This document shows positions 50,754 through 58,747 of a stretch of DNA of 64,000 nt, in pieces. Every line of letters starts with the position of its first letter. The first letter of the stretch is position 1. Location: NCBI GenBank assembly GCA_963830725.1, contig CAWHNO010000015.1:186001-250000 (forward strand), written 5' to 3'. The stretch is from DASSUW01 sp963830725. Lineage in GTDB: Bacteria > Actinomycetota > Thermoleophilia > Solirubrobacterales > Solirubrobacteraceae. The notes beneath the pieces are model-generated. The model was not told where the DNA came from. It ran no database searches and was given only the letters and a program-made list of their open reading frames with translations. A program made the translations under genes and the position numbers.

Positions 50754-52070
50754 CTAGCGGCTCACCAGGCGCGGCCAGACCCGTTGCGCCAGCACGAACA
50801 CGGTCATGCCGGCCAGTGCCATCACCAGCGGCATGAGCGTCACGTTGCGCCGTGTGCCGGCCAGCAGCAGCCCGCCGACGACGGTCACGCCGACCAGCAG
50901 CGCGGCCAGCAGGAAGAACTCCCAGCGGCGCCGGACGGCGAGCAGCACGAGCCCGGCGAGGCCGAGCGCGAGCACGGTGAACTGGAAGATCGTCCCGTAG
51001 GTCGTGCGGCCGGCCGCCCCCGAGCCGTGCCACATGTGCCACATCTTCCCGGCGACCATGCCGGCGAAGTCGAGCGGCTGCTCGGTCAGGTAGCGCTGCG
51101 CGTTCTCGCGCCCGATCTTCTGCAGCGCCGCGTCACGCTCGAGGCCGGGGTACCTGGACGCCACCCGGTTGAGCAGCGGCGTCATGCTGATCCGGCTCAG
51201 CTCGGTGGCGGGGATGTTCTCGCGCCCCTCGTACTGCCTCAGCAGCTCGCGCTTGACGTCGAGGTGCAGGCCGTTTCCCGGCAGGTAGGTGCCGATGAAG
51301 AGCGCCTTGCCGCCGCCGGTGCTGATCGGGACGAAGCGGCCTTCGGCATCGGAGACGTGGAGCGTCCACGGGACGATCGGGATCGCGAAGGCGACGGCCA
51401 CGATCGCCGCGGGCACGAGTCCGCCCCGGAACAGGGCGATCACGGCGAACACGACGATGAAGGCCAGGTACTCGGGCCTCGCGAACGCGGTCAGACCGAG
51501 CAGGAACCCCGGCAGCGCCCACGCGAGCCTGTGCCGTCCCGGGTCGCCGGCCCAGAAGAAGCTCAGCACCGCGCCGGCGAGCGTGAGCGTGGCGAGCGGC
51601 TCGCTCATCAGCTTGCCCGTGAAGAAGATCGTCACCGGGTAGATCGCGAACAGCGCCGCGCCGGCGAGCCCGGCGAGCGGGCCGGCCAGCCGCCGTCCGA
51701 TCAGGTACACGAGCACGATCGTCAGCGCGCCGAGCAGCGCCACCACCAGCCGCACCGCGCTCGGGTGCACGCCGCCGGTCGCGTAGTAGATGCCGGCGTA
51801 GAACAGCGGCGCGCCCGGCGACCAGTCGTACGGGCTCGCGGCGCCGGGCAACGCGAAGCGCTGGTGCTCGTAGAGCTGCTCGGCGACCGAGGCGTAGACG
51901 GCGGAGTCGGTGCCCGGCCGCACGTCGAGCGGCTCGAGCGCCGAGTCGACGCGCAGTGCGAGGCCGACGAGCACGATCGCGGTGAGCGCGATCAGGACGC
52001 CGCGGCCGCCGTGGCGCTCGGCCAGGCCGGCGGCCCAGGCGCGCGGCGTGGTGGCGGCGATCGCGGTCAC
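50754..52070 (-). CDS. GT39-family membrane glycosyltransferase, tandem copy 2
   Basis: The 438-residue protein has about eleven membrane segments and the GT39 N-terminal loop GTDSAVYASVAEQLYEHQRF, then SPYDWSPGAPLFYAGIYYAT. It shares these and many later blocks with the next gene (52067-53377), so the two are tandem duplicates. Its GTG start overlaps the stop of that gene (GTGA). The C-terminal segment GRTTYGTIFQFTVLALGLAG is conserved. The pair is likely to add two related sugars or act as a heteromer. Confidence 0.8.
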   Translation of the reverse strand: MTAIAATTPRAWAAGLAERHGGRGVLIALTAIVLVGLALRVDSALEPLDVRPGTDSAVYASVAEQLYEHQRFALPGAASPYDWSPGAPLFYAGIYYATGGVHPSAVRLVVALLGALTIVLVYLIGRRLAGPLAGLAGAALFAIYPVTIFFTGKLMSEPLATLTLAGAVLSFFWAGDPGRHRLAWALPGFLLGLTAFARPEYLAFIVVFAVIALFRGGLVPAAIVAVAFAIPIVPWTLHVSDAEGRFVPISTGGGKALFIGTYLPGNGLHLDVKRELLRQYEGRENIPATELSRISMTPLLNRVASRYPGLERDAALQKIGRENAQRYLTEQPLDFAGMVAGKMWHMWHGSGAAGRTTYGTIFQFTVLALGLAGLVLLAVRRRWEFFLLAALLVGVTVVGGLLLAGTRRNVTLMPLVMALAGMTVFVLAQRVWPRLVSR

Positions 52071-53377
52071 GTGTCCAGCCTCGGCTGCAGGCCGCGGGCC
52101 TGGAACTGGGCGCGGGCGTACACCGCGACGGTCACCAGGCCGGTCGACGCGAGCGTCATCACCAGCGGCATCAGTGCCAGGTTGCGCCGCGGCGCGGCGA
52201 GCACGATGCCCGAGAAGACCGTCAGTCCGAGGATCAGGCCGCCGAGCAGGAGCGCCTCGAAGCGCCGGCGGACCGCGAGGATCACGAGGCCGGTGATCGC
52301 GAACACGATGATCGTGACCTGCAGCGCGACAGCGGCCGGCGGGAGCATCGCGCCGCTCGAGCCGCGCCACATCCAGCGCATCTTGTTGGCCATCATCTCG
52401 GCCACCGCGAGCGGCTGCTCGCGCACATACCGACCCAGGTTCTCGCGCCCGATCCGGTTCAGCGCCGCGTCGCGCGGCATGTCCGGATACCGCGCGGCGA
52501 CGCGGTCCAGCAGCGGCTCCATCGGCTGTCGCGCGCGCTGCTCGGGCGTGACGTCTCTCAGGCCCAGGTGGCGCTCCATCAGCTCGATCTTCACGCGGTC
52601 GTGGATGCCGTCGCCCGGTAGGTGGGAGCCGATGAACAGCGCCTTGCCGGCGCCCGTGGTGACGGGCACGAAGCGGCCGACCTCGTTCGAGACGTGGATC
52701 GCCCACGGCGCGATCGGCAGCGCGAAGGCCCCGGCCACGACGAGCGCGCGCACCGGGCCGCGCTTGATCAGGGCCAGCAGCGCGAACGCGATGCCGAACA
52801 GTAGGTACTCGGGACGCACGAGCGCGCTGAGCCCGATCAGCACGCCGGGCGCGAGCCATGCCCACGGCGTCCGCCGGTCGAGCGCCCACAGGAACGCCAG
52901 CGCCGCGGCGGGCACGGTCACCTCGGCCAGCGGCTCGCTCAGCAGCCGCCCCGTGTTGAAGACGAAGGCCGGGTACGTCGCGGCGAGCAGCGCGGCGAGC
53001 AGCCCGCCGGGCGCGCCGCTCAGGCGCCGTCCCAGCAGGTAGCAGATCACGATCGTGACGAGGCCGAGCAGCGCGATCGCGAGCCGCCCGATCGCAGCGT
53101 GAACGCCGCCGGTCGCGTAGTAGATGCCCGCGTAGAACAGCGGCGCGCCGGGCGACCAGTCGTACGGGGCGTCGGAGCCGGGCACCGCGAAGCGCTGGTC
53201 GGTGTAGAGCAGCGCCGCGATCCGCTCGTAGCGCGCGGCGTCGGCTCCCTGGTAGGAGGAGTCGATCGGGTCGATGACGCCGATCAGCCGCAGGCCCAGG
53301 CCGACGGCGAGGATGAGGCCGAGCAGCACCAGCACGACGCGGCCGTGGCGCTCGGGCAGCGTCCGGACACGCCCCAT
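52067..53377 (-). CDS. GT39-family membrane glycosyltransferase, tandem copy 1
   Basis: The 436-residue protein is a paralogue of the following gene. It has GADAARYERIAALLYTDQRF, then APYDWSPGAPLFYAGIYYAT and LVRPEYLLFGIAFALLALI, in membrane segments typical of GT39. ATG 53377 is placed by a minus-strand TAAAAT (53390-53385) that ends seven bases before it, a leaderless promoter. It heads the run GT39-GT39-sqdB and the glycosidase-like gene. The sugar donor is unknown. Confidence 0.82.
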   Translation of the reverse strand: MGRVRTLPERHGRVVLVLLGLILAVGLGLRLIGVIDPIDSSYQGADAARYERIAALLYTDQRFAVPGSDAPYDWSPGAPLFYAGIYYATGGVHAAIGRLAIALLGLVTIVICYLLGRRLSGAPGGLLAALLAATYPAFVFNTGRLLSEPLAEVTVPAAALAFLWALDRRTPWAWLAPGVLIGLSALVRPEYLLFGIAFALLALIKRGPVRALVVAGAFALPIAPWAIHVSNEVGRFVPVTTGAGKALFIGSHLPGDGIHDRVKIELMERHLGLRDVTPEQRARQPMEPLLDRVAARYPDMPRDAALNRIGRENLGRYVREQPLAVAEMMANKMRWMWRGSSGAMLPPAAVALQVTIIVFAITGLVILAVRRRFEALLLGGLILGLTVFSGIVLAAPRRNLALMPLVMTLASTGLVTVAVYARAQFQARGLQPRLDT

Positions 53378-53390
53378 CGAACCGATTTTA
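53378..53390 (-). promoter_or_regulatory. Leaderless promoter of the GT39-GT39-sqdB run
   Basis: On the minus strand TAAAAT (53390-53385) is followed by CGGTTCG and the ATG at 53377. The AT-rich hexamer stands out in this GC-rich DNA. No clear -35 element is seen. Confidence 0.55.
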
Positions 53391-53467
53391 GTCCGCATGC
53401 GGACGACCCTCAGCTTGAGGGGGTCGTGCGGCTCGTGACGCCTGCCACCCTGGACCGGGTGTCGACG

Positions 53468-54673
53468 CTAGCGCTTGTAGCGCCGGCTGACCTGCTCGCA
53501 GCGGCGGGTGCGGACGTTGCGGTTGTAGCCGATCTTCACCGTGTCGGTGCCCGGGCCGCAGTCGATCCGCACGCTGTCCTTGGAGTAGGCGTAGACGAGG
53601 TCGTCGCCCGAGCCGGCCCTGACGCCGTTGTAGCCGTGGCCGACGAGCCGGATCGTGTCGAACCCGGGGCCGGCGAAGATGAAGTTGGTCGAGATGACGC
53701 CGCCGCCCTGGAGGTAGTCGTTGCCGCTGCCGCCCGTGATCCAGGTGCGGCCGCCGCGCGAGGCGCCGTAGGCGATGTCGTCGCCCGGCCCGGCCTCGAT
53801 CCGGTCGGTCCCGCGGCTGGTGCCGGTCGGCTTGCGGTTGGCCCACAGGATGTCGTTGCCCCCGAGCCCGATCAGCCTGTCGGGGCCGCGCGAGCCGAGC
53901 AGGTTGTCGTTGCGCTCGGTGCCCTTGGCGCGGCCGCCGCGGTCGCGCGTGAGCTTCGTCCTGCCCTTGGTGGGGTTCGCCGGGGGCGGGACCTCGAGGA
54001 TGGTCTCGCAGGTCGAGCGCTTGATCTCGCCGCGGCGCATCGACCGATGGTTGGAGAACCCGCCTCGCCTGTCCTGCGGGTTGATGTGCAGCGTGTCGTT
54101 GCCGGGCCCGCAGTCGACGGTCTTCACGGCGGTGCCGTTGTTGACGTAGACGACGTCGTCGCCGGCGCCGGCGTCGATGTCGTCGCCGCCGCTCGTGGAG
54201 TGGATCTGGTCGTTGCCGGTGCCGCCGCGGATGTCGTCGCTGCCGGTCCCGCCGTGCACGATGTCGTCGCCCGGCCCTGCGTCGATGTCGTCACCCGCCG
54301 CGCCGCCGTCGATGACGTCGTAGCCGTCCTCGTCGGCGATCCTGTCGCCGCCGAAGCCGCCGATGGCGGTGTCGTTGCCGGGCCCGGGCTCGAGCAGGTC
54401 GCCGCCGGAGCCGCCGTCGAGGTAGTCGTCGCCGGCGCGGCCGTGCACGTCGTCGCCGCCCCACTCCCCGAGCAGCCGGTCGAGGCCGGGGCCGCCGATG
54501 ATCTTGTCGCCGCCGCCGTCGCCGTTGATCACGTGGTTGCCGTTGGGGCCGCCGACGAGGCGGTCCTTGCCCGGCGTTCCGACGAGCGTGCGGGCCGCCG
54601 CCGTGGCAGGGATCAGCGCGGCAGCGCAACAGGCGAGAACCGCTGCCCACCGCAGCGAGCTCCGCGAAGGCAT
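53468..54673 (-). CDS. Secreted RTX-like calcium-binding repeat protein
   Basis: The 401-residue protein has a signal peptide (AVLACCAAALIPATAAA) and then two blocks of glycine/aspartate nonapeptide repeats of the GGxGxDxxx type, as in VGGPNGNHVINGDGGGD, IGGFGGDRIADEDGYDVI and LGSRGPDRLIGLGGNDIL. Such repeats bind calcium and fold into parallel beta rolls outside the cell. The blocks are split by a basic stretch with a single cysteine (RSTCETILEVPPPANPTKG). No enzyme domain or type I secretion signal is apparent. The partner may be the surface glycan. Confidence 0.82.
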   Translation of the reverse strand: MPSRSSLRWAAVLACCAAALIPATAAARTLVGTPGKDRLVGGPNGNHVINGDGGGDKIIGGPGLDRLLGEWGGDDVHGRAGDDYLDGGSGGDLLEPGPGNDTAIGGFGGDRIADEDGYDVIDGGAAGDDIDAGPGDDIVHGGTGSDDIRGGTGNDQIHSTSGGDDIDAGAGDDVVYVNNGTAVKTVDCGPGNDTLHINPQDRRGGFSNHRSMRRGEIKRSTCETILEVPPPANPTKGRTKLTRDRGGRAKGTERNDNLLGSRGPDRLIGLGGNDILWANRKPTGTSRGTDRIEAGPGDDIAYGASRGGRTWITGGSGNDYLQGGGVISTNFIFAGPGFDTIRLVGHGYNGVRAGSGDDLVYAYSKDSVRIDCGPGTDTVKIGYNRNVRTRRCEQVSRRYKR

Positions 54674-54801
54674 GACGGCAAGGGTAGAGCGGTCGCCGCC
54701 GCGCAGGTGACCGCGACGGCTTTGCGGAGGCGATCATGGTCCGGTTCTCGGCCGTCCAGCGCGACAGTTGACGCCGAAACCACCGCTATCCTGCGGGCGC
54801 C
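54674..54801 (+). promoter_or_regulatory. Intergenic region with candidate -10 element for the GT2 gene
   Basis: The 128 bases between the divergent RTX-like gene and GT2 gene carry TATCCT (54787-54792), nine bases before the GTG at 54802. TTGACG at 54768 is only about 13 bases upstream of it, too close for a normal -35. No other gene is seen here. Confidence 0.4.
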
Positions 54802-55842
54802 GTGGAGCTCTCCGCCCTCCGCATCGTCGGCCTGGTCATCGGCGCCGCGCTCATCGTCTTCGCGGCGTGGCGGCGACGCACGCTCCGCAACGGCGACGTG
54901 CTGCTGCTGCTGAGCTCGGGCATCGCGCTGCTGATCGTCTCGGGGACCGACCTGCTCGACTCGGCGCTCGAGCTGTTCTCGTTCGAGCGCGGCAACGGCG
55001 GCCGCATCCTGGGCCTCGCCGTCTTCTCCGTGATCGCGCTGTTCCTGCTCACGCTGCGCTCGCTCGTCCAGAACGGCCGCATCGAGCGCAAGCTGTCGGC
55101 CACGCTGGAGGGCATCGCGTGGGAGGAGTTCCGCCGCTCGGGGCTGCCGGAGCGGTTCCGCGACAAGGTCGCGATCGTCATCCCGGCCTACAACGAGGAG
55201 GACAACATCGGGCAGGTGCTCCCCCGCATCCCCGAGACCGTCTGTGGGTTGGAGACGGCGGTGCTCGTCATGGACGATGGATCGAGGGACCGGACGGGCG
55301 ACATCGCGCGCGAGCACGGCGCCGCGGTCGCGCGCCACGTGACCAATCTGGGCGGCGGCGCCGCGTTGCGCACCGGCTACCGCCTGATGGTCGACTCGGA
55401 CGCGCGGATCGTCGTGACGCTCGACGCCGACGGCCAGCACCGGCCCGAGGAGATGGAGCGGCTGGTCGGCCCGGTGGCGGACGGAACCGTCGACATGGCG
55501 CACGGCTCGCGCGTGCTCGGGCATGCCGAGCCGAACCACGTCGCGCGCGAGATGGGGATCATCTTCTTCAACCGCCTCGTGTCGGCGATCACCCGCACGA
55601 AGGTGTCGGACTGTTCGAACGGCTACCGCGCGGTGCGCGCCTCGGTCCTGCCCCAGCTCGTCCTACGGCAGGAGCAGTTCCACACGTCCGAGTTCATGAT
55701 CGAGGCGATCAAGCGCGGGATCCCCGCCACCGAGATCGGCGTGACCGTCGACCGCCGGATCCACGGGCACTCGAAGAAGCCGGCCGTGCTGCGCTACGGC
55801 CTCGGCTTCACCAACGCGATCATGCGCACCTGGCTGCGGTAG
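54802..55842 (+). CDS. DUF2304-GT2 fusion glycosyltransferase
   Basis: The 346-residue protein joins two parts. Residues 1-100 hold two or three membrane helices with the DUF2304 pattern (ILGLAVFSVIALFLLTLRSL, then ERKLSATLEG). Residues 125-346 are a GT2 domain with VAIVIPAYNEEDNIGQVLPR, VLVMDDGSRDRTGDIAREHG, VTLDADGQHRPEEMERLV and DCSNGYRAVRASVLPQLVL. DUF2304 proteins are normally separate neighbours of GT2 genes; here they are one chain. It probably makes a polyprenyl-phosphate sugar. The next gene starts five bases after the stop. Confidence 0.85.
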   Translation: MELSALRIVGLVIGAALIVFAAWRRRTLRNGDVLLLLSSGIALLIVSGTDLLDSALELFSFERGNGGRILGLAVFSVIALFLLTLRSLVQNGRIERKLSATLEGIAWEEFRRSGLPERFRDKVAIVIPAYNEEDNIGQVLPRIPETVCGLETAVLVMDDGSRDRTGDIAREHGAAVARHVTNLGGGAALRTGYRLMVDSDARIVVTLDADGQHRPEEMERLVGPVADGTVDMAHGSRVLGHAEPNHVAREMGIIFFNRLVSAITRTKVSDCSNGYRAVRASVLPQLVLRQEQFHTSEFMIEAIKRGIPATEIGVTVDRRIHGHSKKPAVLRYGLGFTNAIMRTWLR

Positions 55843-55846
55843 GCGC

Positions 55847-57934
55847 GTGGGCGGCGATTTCGGCGGGTCGACATCCCGCCCGCGCGCCTTCATGCGGGCG
55901 GCCGTCGCCGGTCTCGTGGCCGGCGTGATCCTGCTCTGGCTGCCTGCGCCCGCGCTCGCGTGGGACGAGGCGGGCTACTGGGACTTCGCCGACAAGCTCG
56001 CCGGGCGGCTGGACGACACCTGGAGCCCCGCGCTCGACCGCTACCGCCCGGGTTCCATCTCGATCGACACGATGATGAACGCCAACTTGCTGCTGCTGCA
56101 CTCGGCCGCGGCGTTGCACGGGCACGAGGGCGCGGCGCGGCAGGACGCGCGCGCCCGCAGCATCGTTGCGCAGCTCGTGAACACGCCGCCGTGGGTGGAG
56201 ACGGTGCCGGATCCCGCGCCCGGCAGCCAGCCGCACGAGCCCGGCTGGGTGGCCTCGATGAGCGAGCCGCGGACCCCGCAGCACCTGGTGGTCGACGGCG
56301 AGGTCACCGACGGTCTGGCGATGGCGTGGCGGGCGCGCGGCGCGCTCGGGCTCGATCCCACCGTCCAAGCCCTGATGCAGGACCGCCTGCGGCGCGTGGC
56401 CAACGGCCCGTACTGGCGCTACCCCACGTTGCGGCTGAACCAGATCAACTGGTACGCCGAGGTCTACAACGCGGCGTCCGAGGCCACCGGCGACCCCGTG
56501 TGGCTCCAGCGCGACCTGCGCGGCCAGCTCGCGGCGTTCGTGCGCAGCATCCGCGAGCCCGCGCCCAACACGGCCGGCTCGCTCGGGCCGGGGATGCAGT
56601 TCCACTACCTGCCGTACGGGCTCGAGCGGTCGAAGCTCAACGTCGATTCGGCCGAGTACGCGAACATCGTCGCGTCCGTCGCGCGCTTCTACGACAGCGC
56701 CATCGCGCGCGGCATGCGGCCGCTGCCGGCGTCCGACGAGGCGCTGCTGCGCCGCTGGATGACGCGCGTGCTGGCCGGCTACTGGACGCACGGCGGCTAC
56801 CTGAACTGGGACACCGGCTTCGGCTTCGGGCGCTGGCATCAGATGAAGAAGTTCGCGCTCTCCCAGCAGGCGCTGATCGCGATCGCGTCCGGCGGCCGGC
56901 TGTCGCCGTCGCACGCCGAGGCGTCGTGGGCCAAGCACCTGCTCGAGCGGGGCTTCGAGCTGTACGAGCACAGGTTGCCCGAGGGCGGCGGCGTCGCGCC
57001 CGGCCTGTTCTACGACCTCAGGCCGAAGCCGCAGTCGGAGAAGCAGGCGCTGTTCGCGGCCTCCCGCATGGCCGCCAACGCGGCCCGCGCCGTCGCCGCG
57101 GGGATCCCGGCGCGCGACGGGTCCGAGCCGCCGGCGCTGTATTCGTTCGACCCGGCGGTCGGGCGCCTGGCGGTGACCACGCCCCGCTACAACACGGCGA
57201 TCACCGCCGTCACCAACGGCGCCTATCCGTACGGCGGGCTCGACCTCGCGCGTCTCTACGACGGGCGCCAGGAGGTGGCGGCGACGCTCGGCGCGCGTGT
57301 GCCGTCCGCGTTCGGCATCGTCGCCCGCGACCGGCATGGCCGGATCCGGCTCGCCACCGCCCGCCCCGCCGCCGAGCGAGCCCGCCGGCCGCTGCGGCTG
57401 CTGCGAGCGCCGAGCGGCGTCGGCAGCGCGGGCTCGGTGCTGCGCCCCTTCGCGGGGCCGTTCGATGTCCTGCGCGTGACAGGGCGCCGCGCGGGCGCGG
57501 GCGTCGACGCGCGATCGACGTACACCTTCCGGCGCAACTCGATCGCCGGCGAGTGGACGGTGCGGGCGACCACGCGCCTCCGCCGCAGCGCCGAGGCGCT
57601 GTTCCCGAGCACGGGCGGCGAGCGTGCCGCGGTGTGGGCGCTGCTGCGCGACGGCCAGGCGGTGCAGGTCACCGTGAAGCGGCCGGTGATGGGCGTGGCG
57701 GCCTTCTGGGTCCAGAGCGAGCGCTCGGGCTATGTGGTCGAACCGCTCGACCGCGTCAAGGGCGCGACGGCCTCGATCATCCAGCCGCGACGCCAGCCGT
57801 CGGCGCCCGATCCAGGTCCGACGTTGTCGATCCGCCTGACCGGCCGGCTGGCTCGCAAGCGCCCGGTCCACTTCTCCGTCCGGATCACGCCGGCCGCGGG
57901 GTTGGCCGAGGCGCGGGCCGTGGCCGCGCGGTAG
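55847..57934 (+). CDS. Large secreted protein, unknown (toroid-fold polysaccharide enzyme-like)
   Basis: I do not recognise the family with confidence. The 695-residue protein has a signal peptide starting at the internal Met at 55892 (AAVAGLVAGVILLWLPAPA-LA) and then a helical half with WYAEVYNAASEATGDPVWLQ, MQFHYLPYGLERSKLNVDSA, AGYWTHGGYLNWDTGFGFGR. These read like the alpha/alpha toroid of polysaccharide lyases. The C-terminal half (from about 470) is beta-rich, ending in PTLSIRLTGRLARKRPVH. GTG 55847 is used. It is coupled to the GT2 fusion gene and may act on the glycan built by it. Confidence 0.55.
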   Translation: MGGDFGGSTSRPRAFMRAAVAGLVAGVILLWLPAPALAWDEAGYWDFADKLAGRLDDTWSPALDRYRPGSISIDTMMNANLLLLHSAAALHGHEGAARQDARARSIVAQLVNTPPWVETVPDPAPGSQPHEPGWVASMSEPRTPQHLVVDGEVTDGLAMAWRARGALGLDPTVQALMQDRLRRVANGPYWRYPTLRLNQINWYAEVYNAASEATGDPVWLQRDLRGQLAAFVRSIREPAPNTAGSLGPGMQFHYLPYGLERSKLNVDSAEYANIVASVARFYDSAIARGMRPLPASDEALLRRWMTRVLAGYWTHGGYLNWDTGFGFGRWHQMKKFALSQQALIAIASGGRLSPSHAEASWAKHLLERGFELYEHRLPEGGGVAPGLFYDLRPKPQSEKQALFAASRMAANAARAVAAGIPARDGSEPPALYSFDPAVGRLAVTTPRYNTAITAVTNGAYPYGGLDLARLYDGRQEVAATLGARVPSAFGIVARDRHGRIRLATARPAAERARRPLRLLRAPSGVGSAGSVLRPFAGPFDVLRVTGRRAGAGVDARSTYTFRRNSIAGEWTVRATTRLRRSAEALFPSTGGERAAVWALLRDGQAVQVTVKRPVMGVAAFWVQSERSGYVVEPLDRVKGATASIIQPRRQPSAPDPGPTLSIRLTGRLARKRPVHFSVRITPAAGLAEARAVAAR

Positions 57935-57936
57935 CC

Positions 57937-58096
57937 GAACTTCGGGCTTGTAGGGAGGCGGGATCGGCCGGCGCGCGGGTCGAGTGCTGGGTTTGTACCC
58001 TCACTGACAAACCCACCCCTTACAGGCTGACAGACCCGACAATCGGCAGGCCGGCGCGGCCGATCACCCAGCTTCCCCACCCAGCCGAAGTTCGAA
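57937..58096. repeat. Nested palindromic intergenic element, copy E
   Basis: This copy has the left end GAACTTCGGGCTTGTAGG and a degenerate right end near CAGCCGAAGTTCGAAC. A hairpin pairs TGGGTTTGT (57988-57996) with ACAAACCCA (58007-58015). The remnant of a second hairpin and the TCGGCAGG block follow. It lies between the secreted protein gene and cysC, and is the most diverged of the four copies that share a core. Confidence 0.8.
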
Positions 58097-58099
58097 CCC

Positions 58100-58693
58100 T
58101 CAGCGCGACAGCGCAGCCAACAGCCGCGCGACGGACTCCTCCAAGGACTCGCCGCCCACGACGACGTCGGGCGACTCCGGCGGCTCATACGGATCATCGA
58201 CCCCCGTCATGCCACTCAGCTCGCCGGCCCGCGCCCGGGCATAGAGCCCTTTCGGATCCCGCCGCTCGCACTCCTCCAGCGTCGTCGCCACGTGGACCTC
58301 GAGGAAGGGCAGGCCGCGGCGGTCGTGCGCCGCGCGGGCGGCGGCCCGGTCGGCGCGGTAGGGCGACACCAGCGCCACCAGCACGACGACGCCGGCGTCC
58401 GCCAGCAGCGCCGACACCTCGGCGGTGCGGCGCACGTTCTCGGCACGATCGGAGGCCGAAAAGCCGAGGTCGCCGTTGAGGCCGTGGCGCAGGTTGTCGC
58501 CGTCGAGCACGTAGGCGCTGCGGCCCTCGGTCAGCAGGCGCGCCTCGACGGCCGCCGCCACCGTCGACTTCCCGGACGCCGGCAGGCCCGTCATCCAGAC
58601 CGTCGCGCCGCCGTGCCCGAGTGCGGTCCAGCGCTGCTCGCGGTCGATGCCGCGCTGCCAGACGACGTCCGCGGACCGAGGCGGGTCGCTCAT
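58100..58693 (-). CDS. cysC: Adenylylsulfate (APS) kinase
   Basis: CysC phosphorylates APS to PAPS. The 197-residue protein has the P-loop TGLPASGKSTVAAAVEARLL, the substrate motif YVLDGDNLRHGLNGDLGFSA, ALVSPYRADRAAARA and the KGLYARARAGE lid region. It is separate from cysN, although fused CysNC proteins are common. The intergenic region contains a partial copy of the cysN end. PAPS would be available for sulfotransferases, since the CysH here appears to use APS. Confidence 0.95.
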   Translation of the reverse strand: MSDPPRSADVVWQRGIDREQRWTALGHGGATVWMTGLPASGKSTVAAAVEARLLTEGRSAYVLDGDNLRHGLNGDLGFSASDRAENVRRTAEVSALLADAGVVVLVALVSPYRADRAAARAAHDRRGLPFLEVHVATTLEECERRDPKGLYARARAGELSGMTGVDDPYEPPESPDVVVGGESLEESVARLLAALSR

Positions 58694-58747
58694 GCGGCGA
58701 TCATCCCCGCCCCGACGGTGTCGTTGGACGCCCGGCGAACGACCCGA

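Noticed and set aside
53468..54673. Tandem DNA repeat array
   Set aside because: The periodicity comes from RTX nonapeptide codons within a single secreted protein.
54768..54792. Sigma-70 promoter TTGACG to TATCCT
   Set aside because: The spacing is about 13 bases, too short; only the -10-like part is kept.
58083..58098. tRNA T-loop-like GTTCGAAC
   Set aside because: No acceptor stem or anticodon arm can be drawn around it; it is the diverged right end of repeat copy E.
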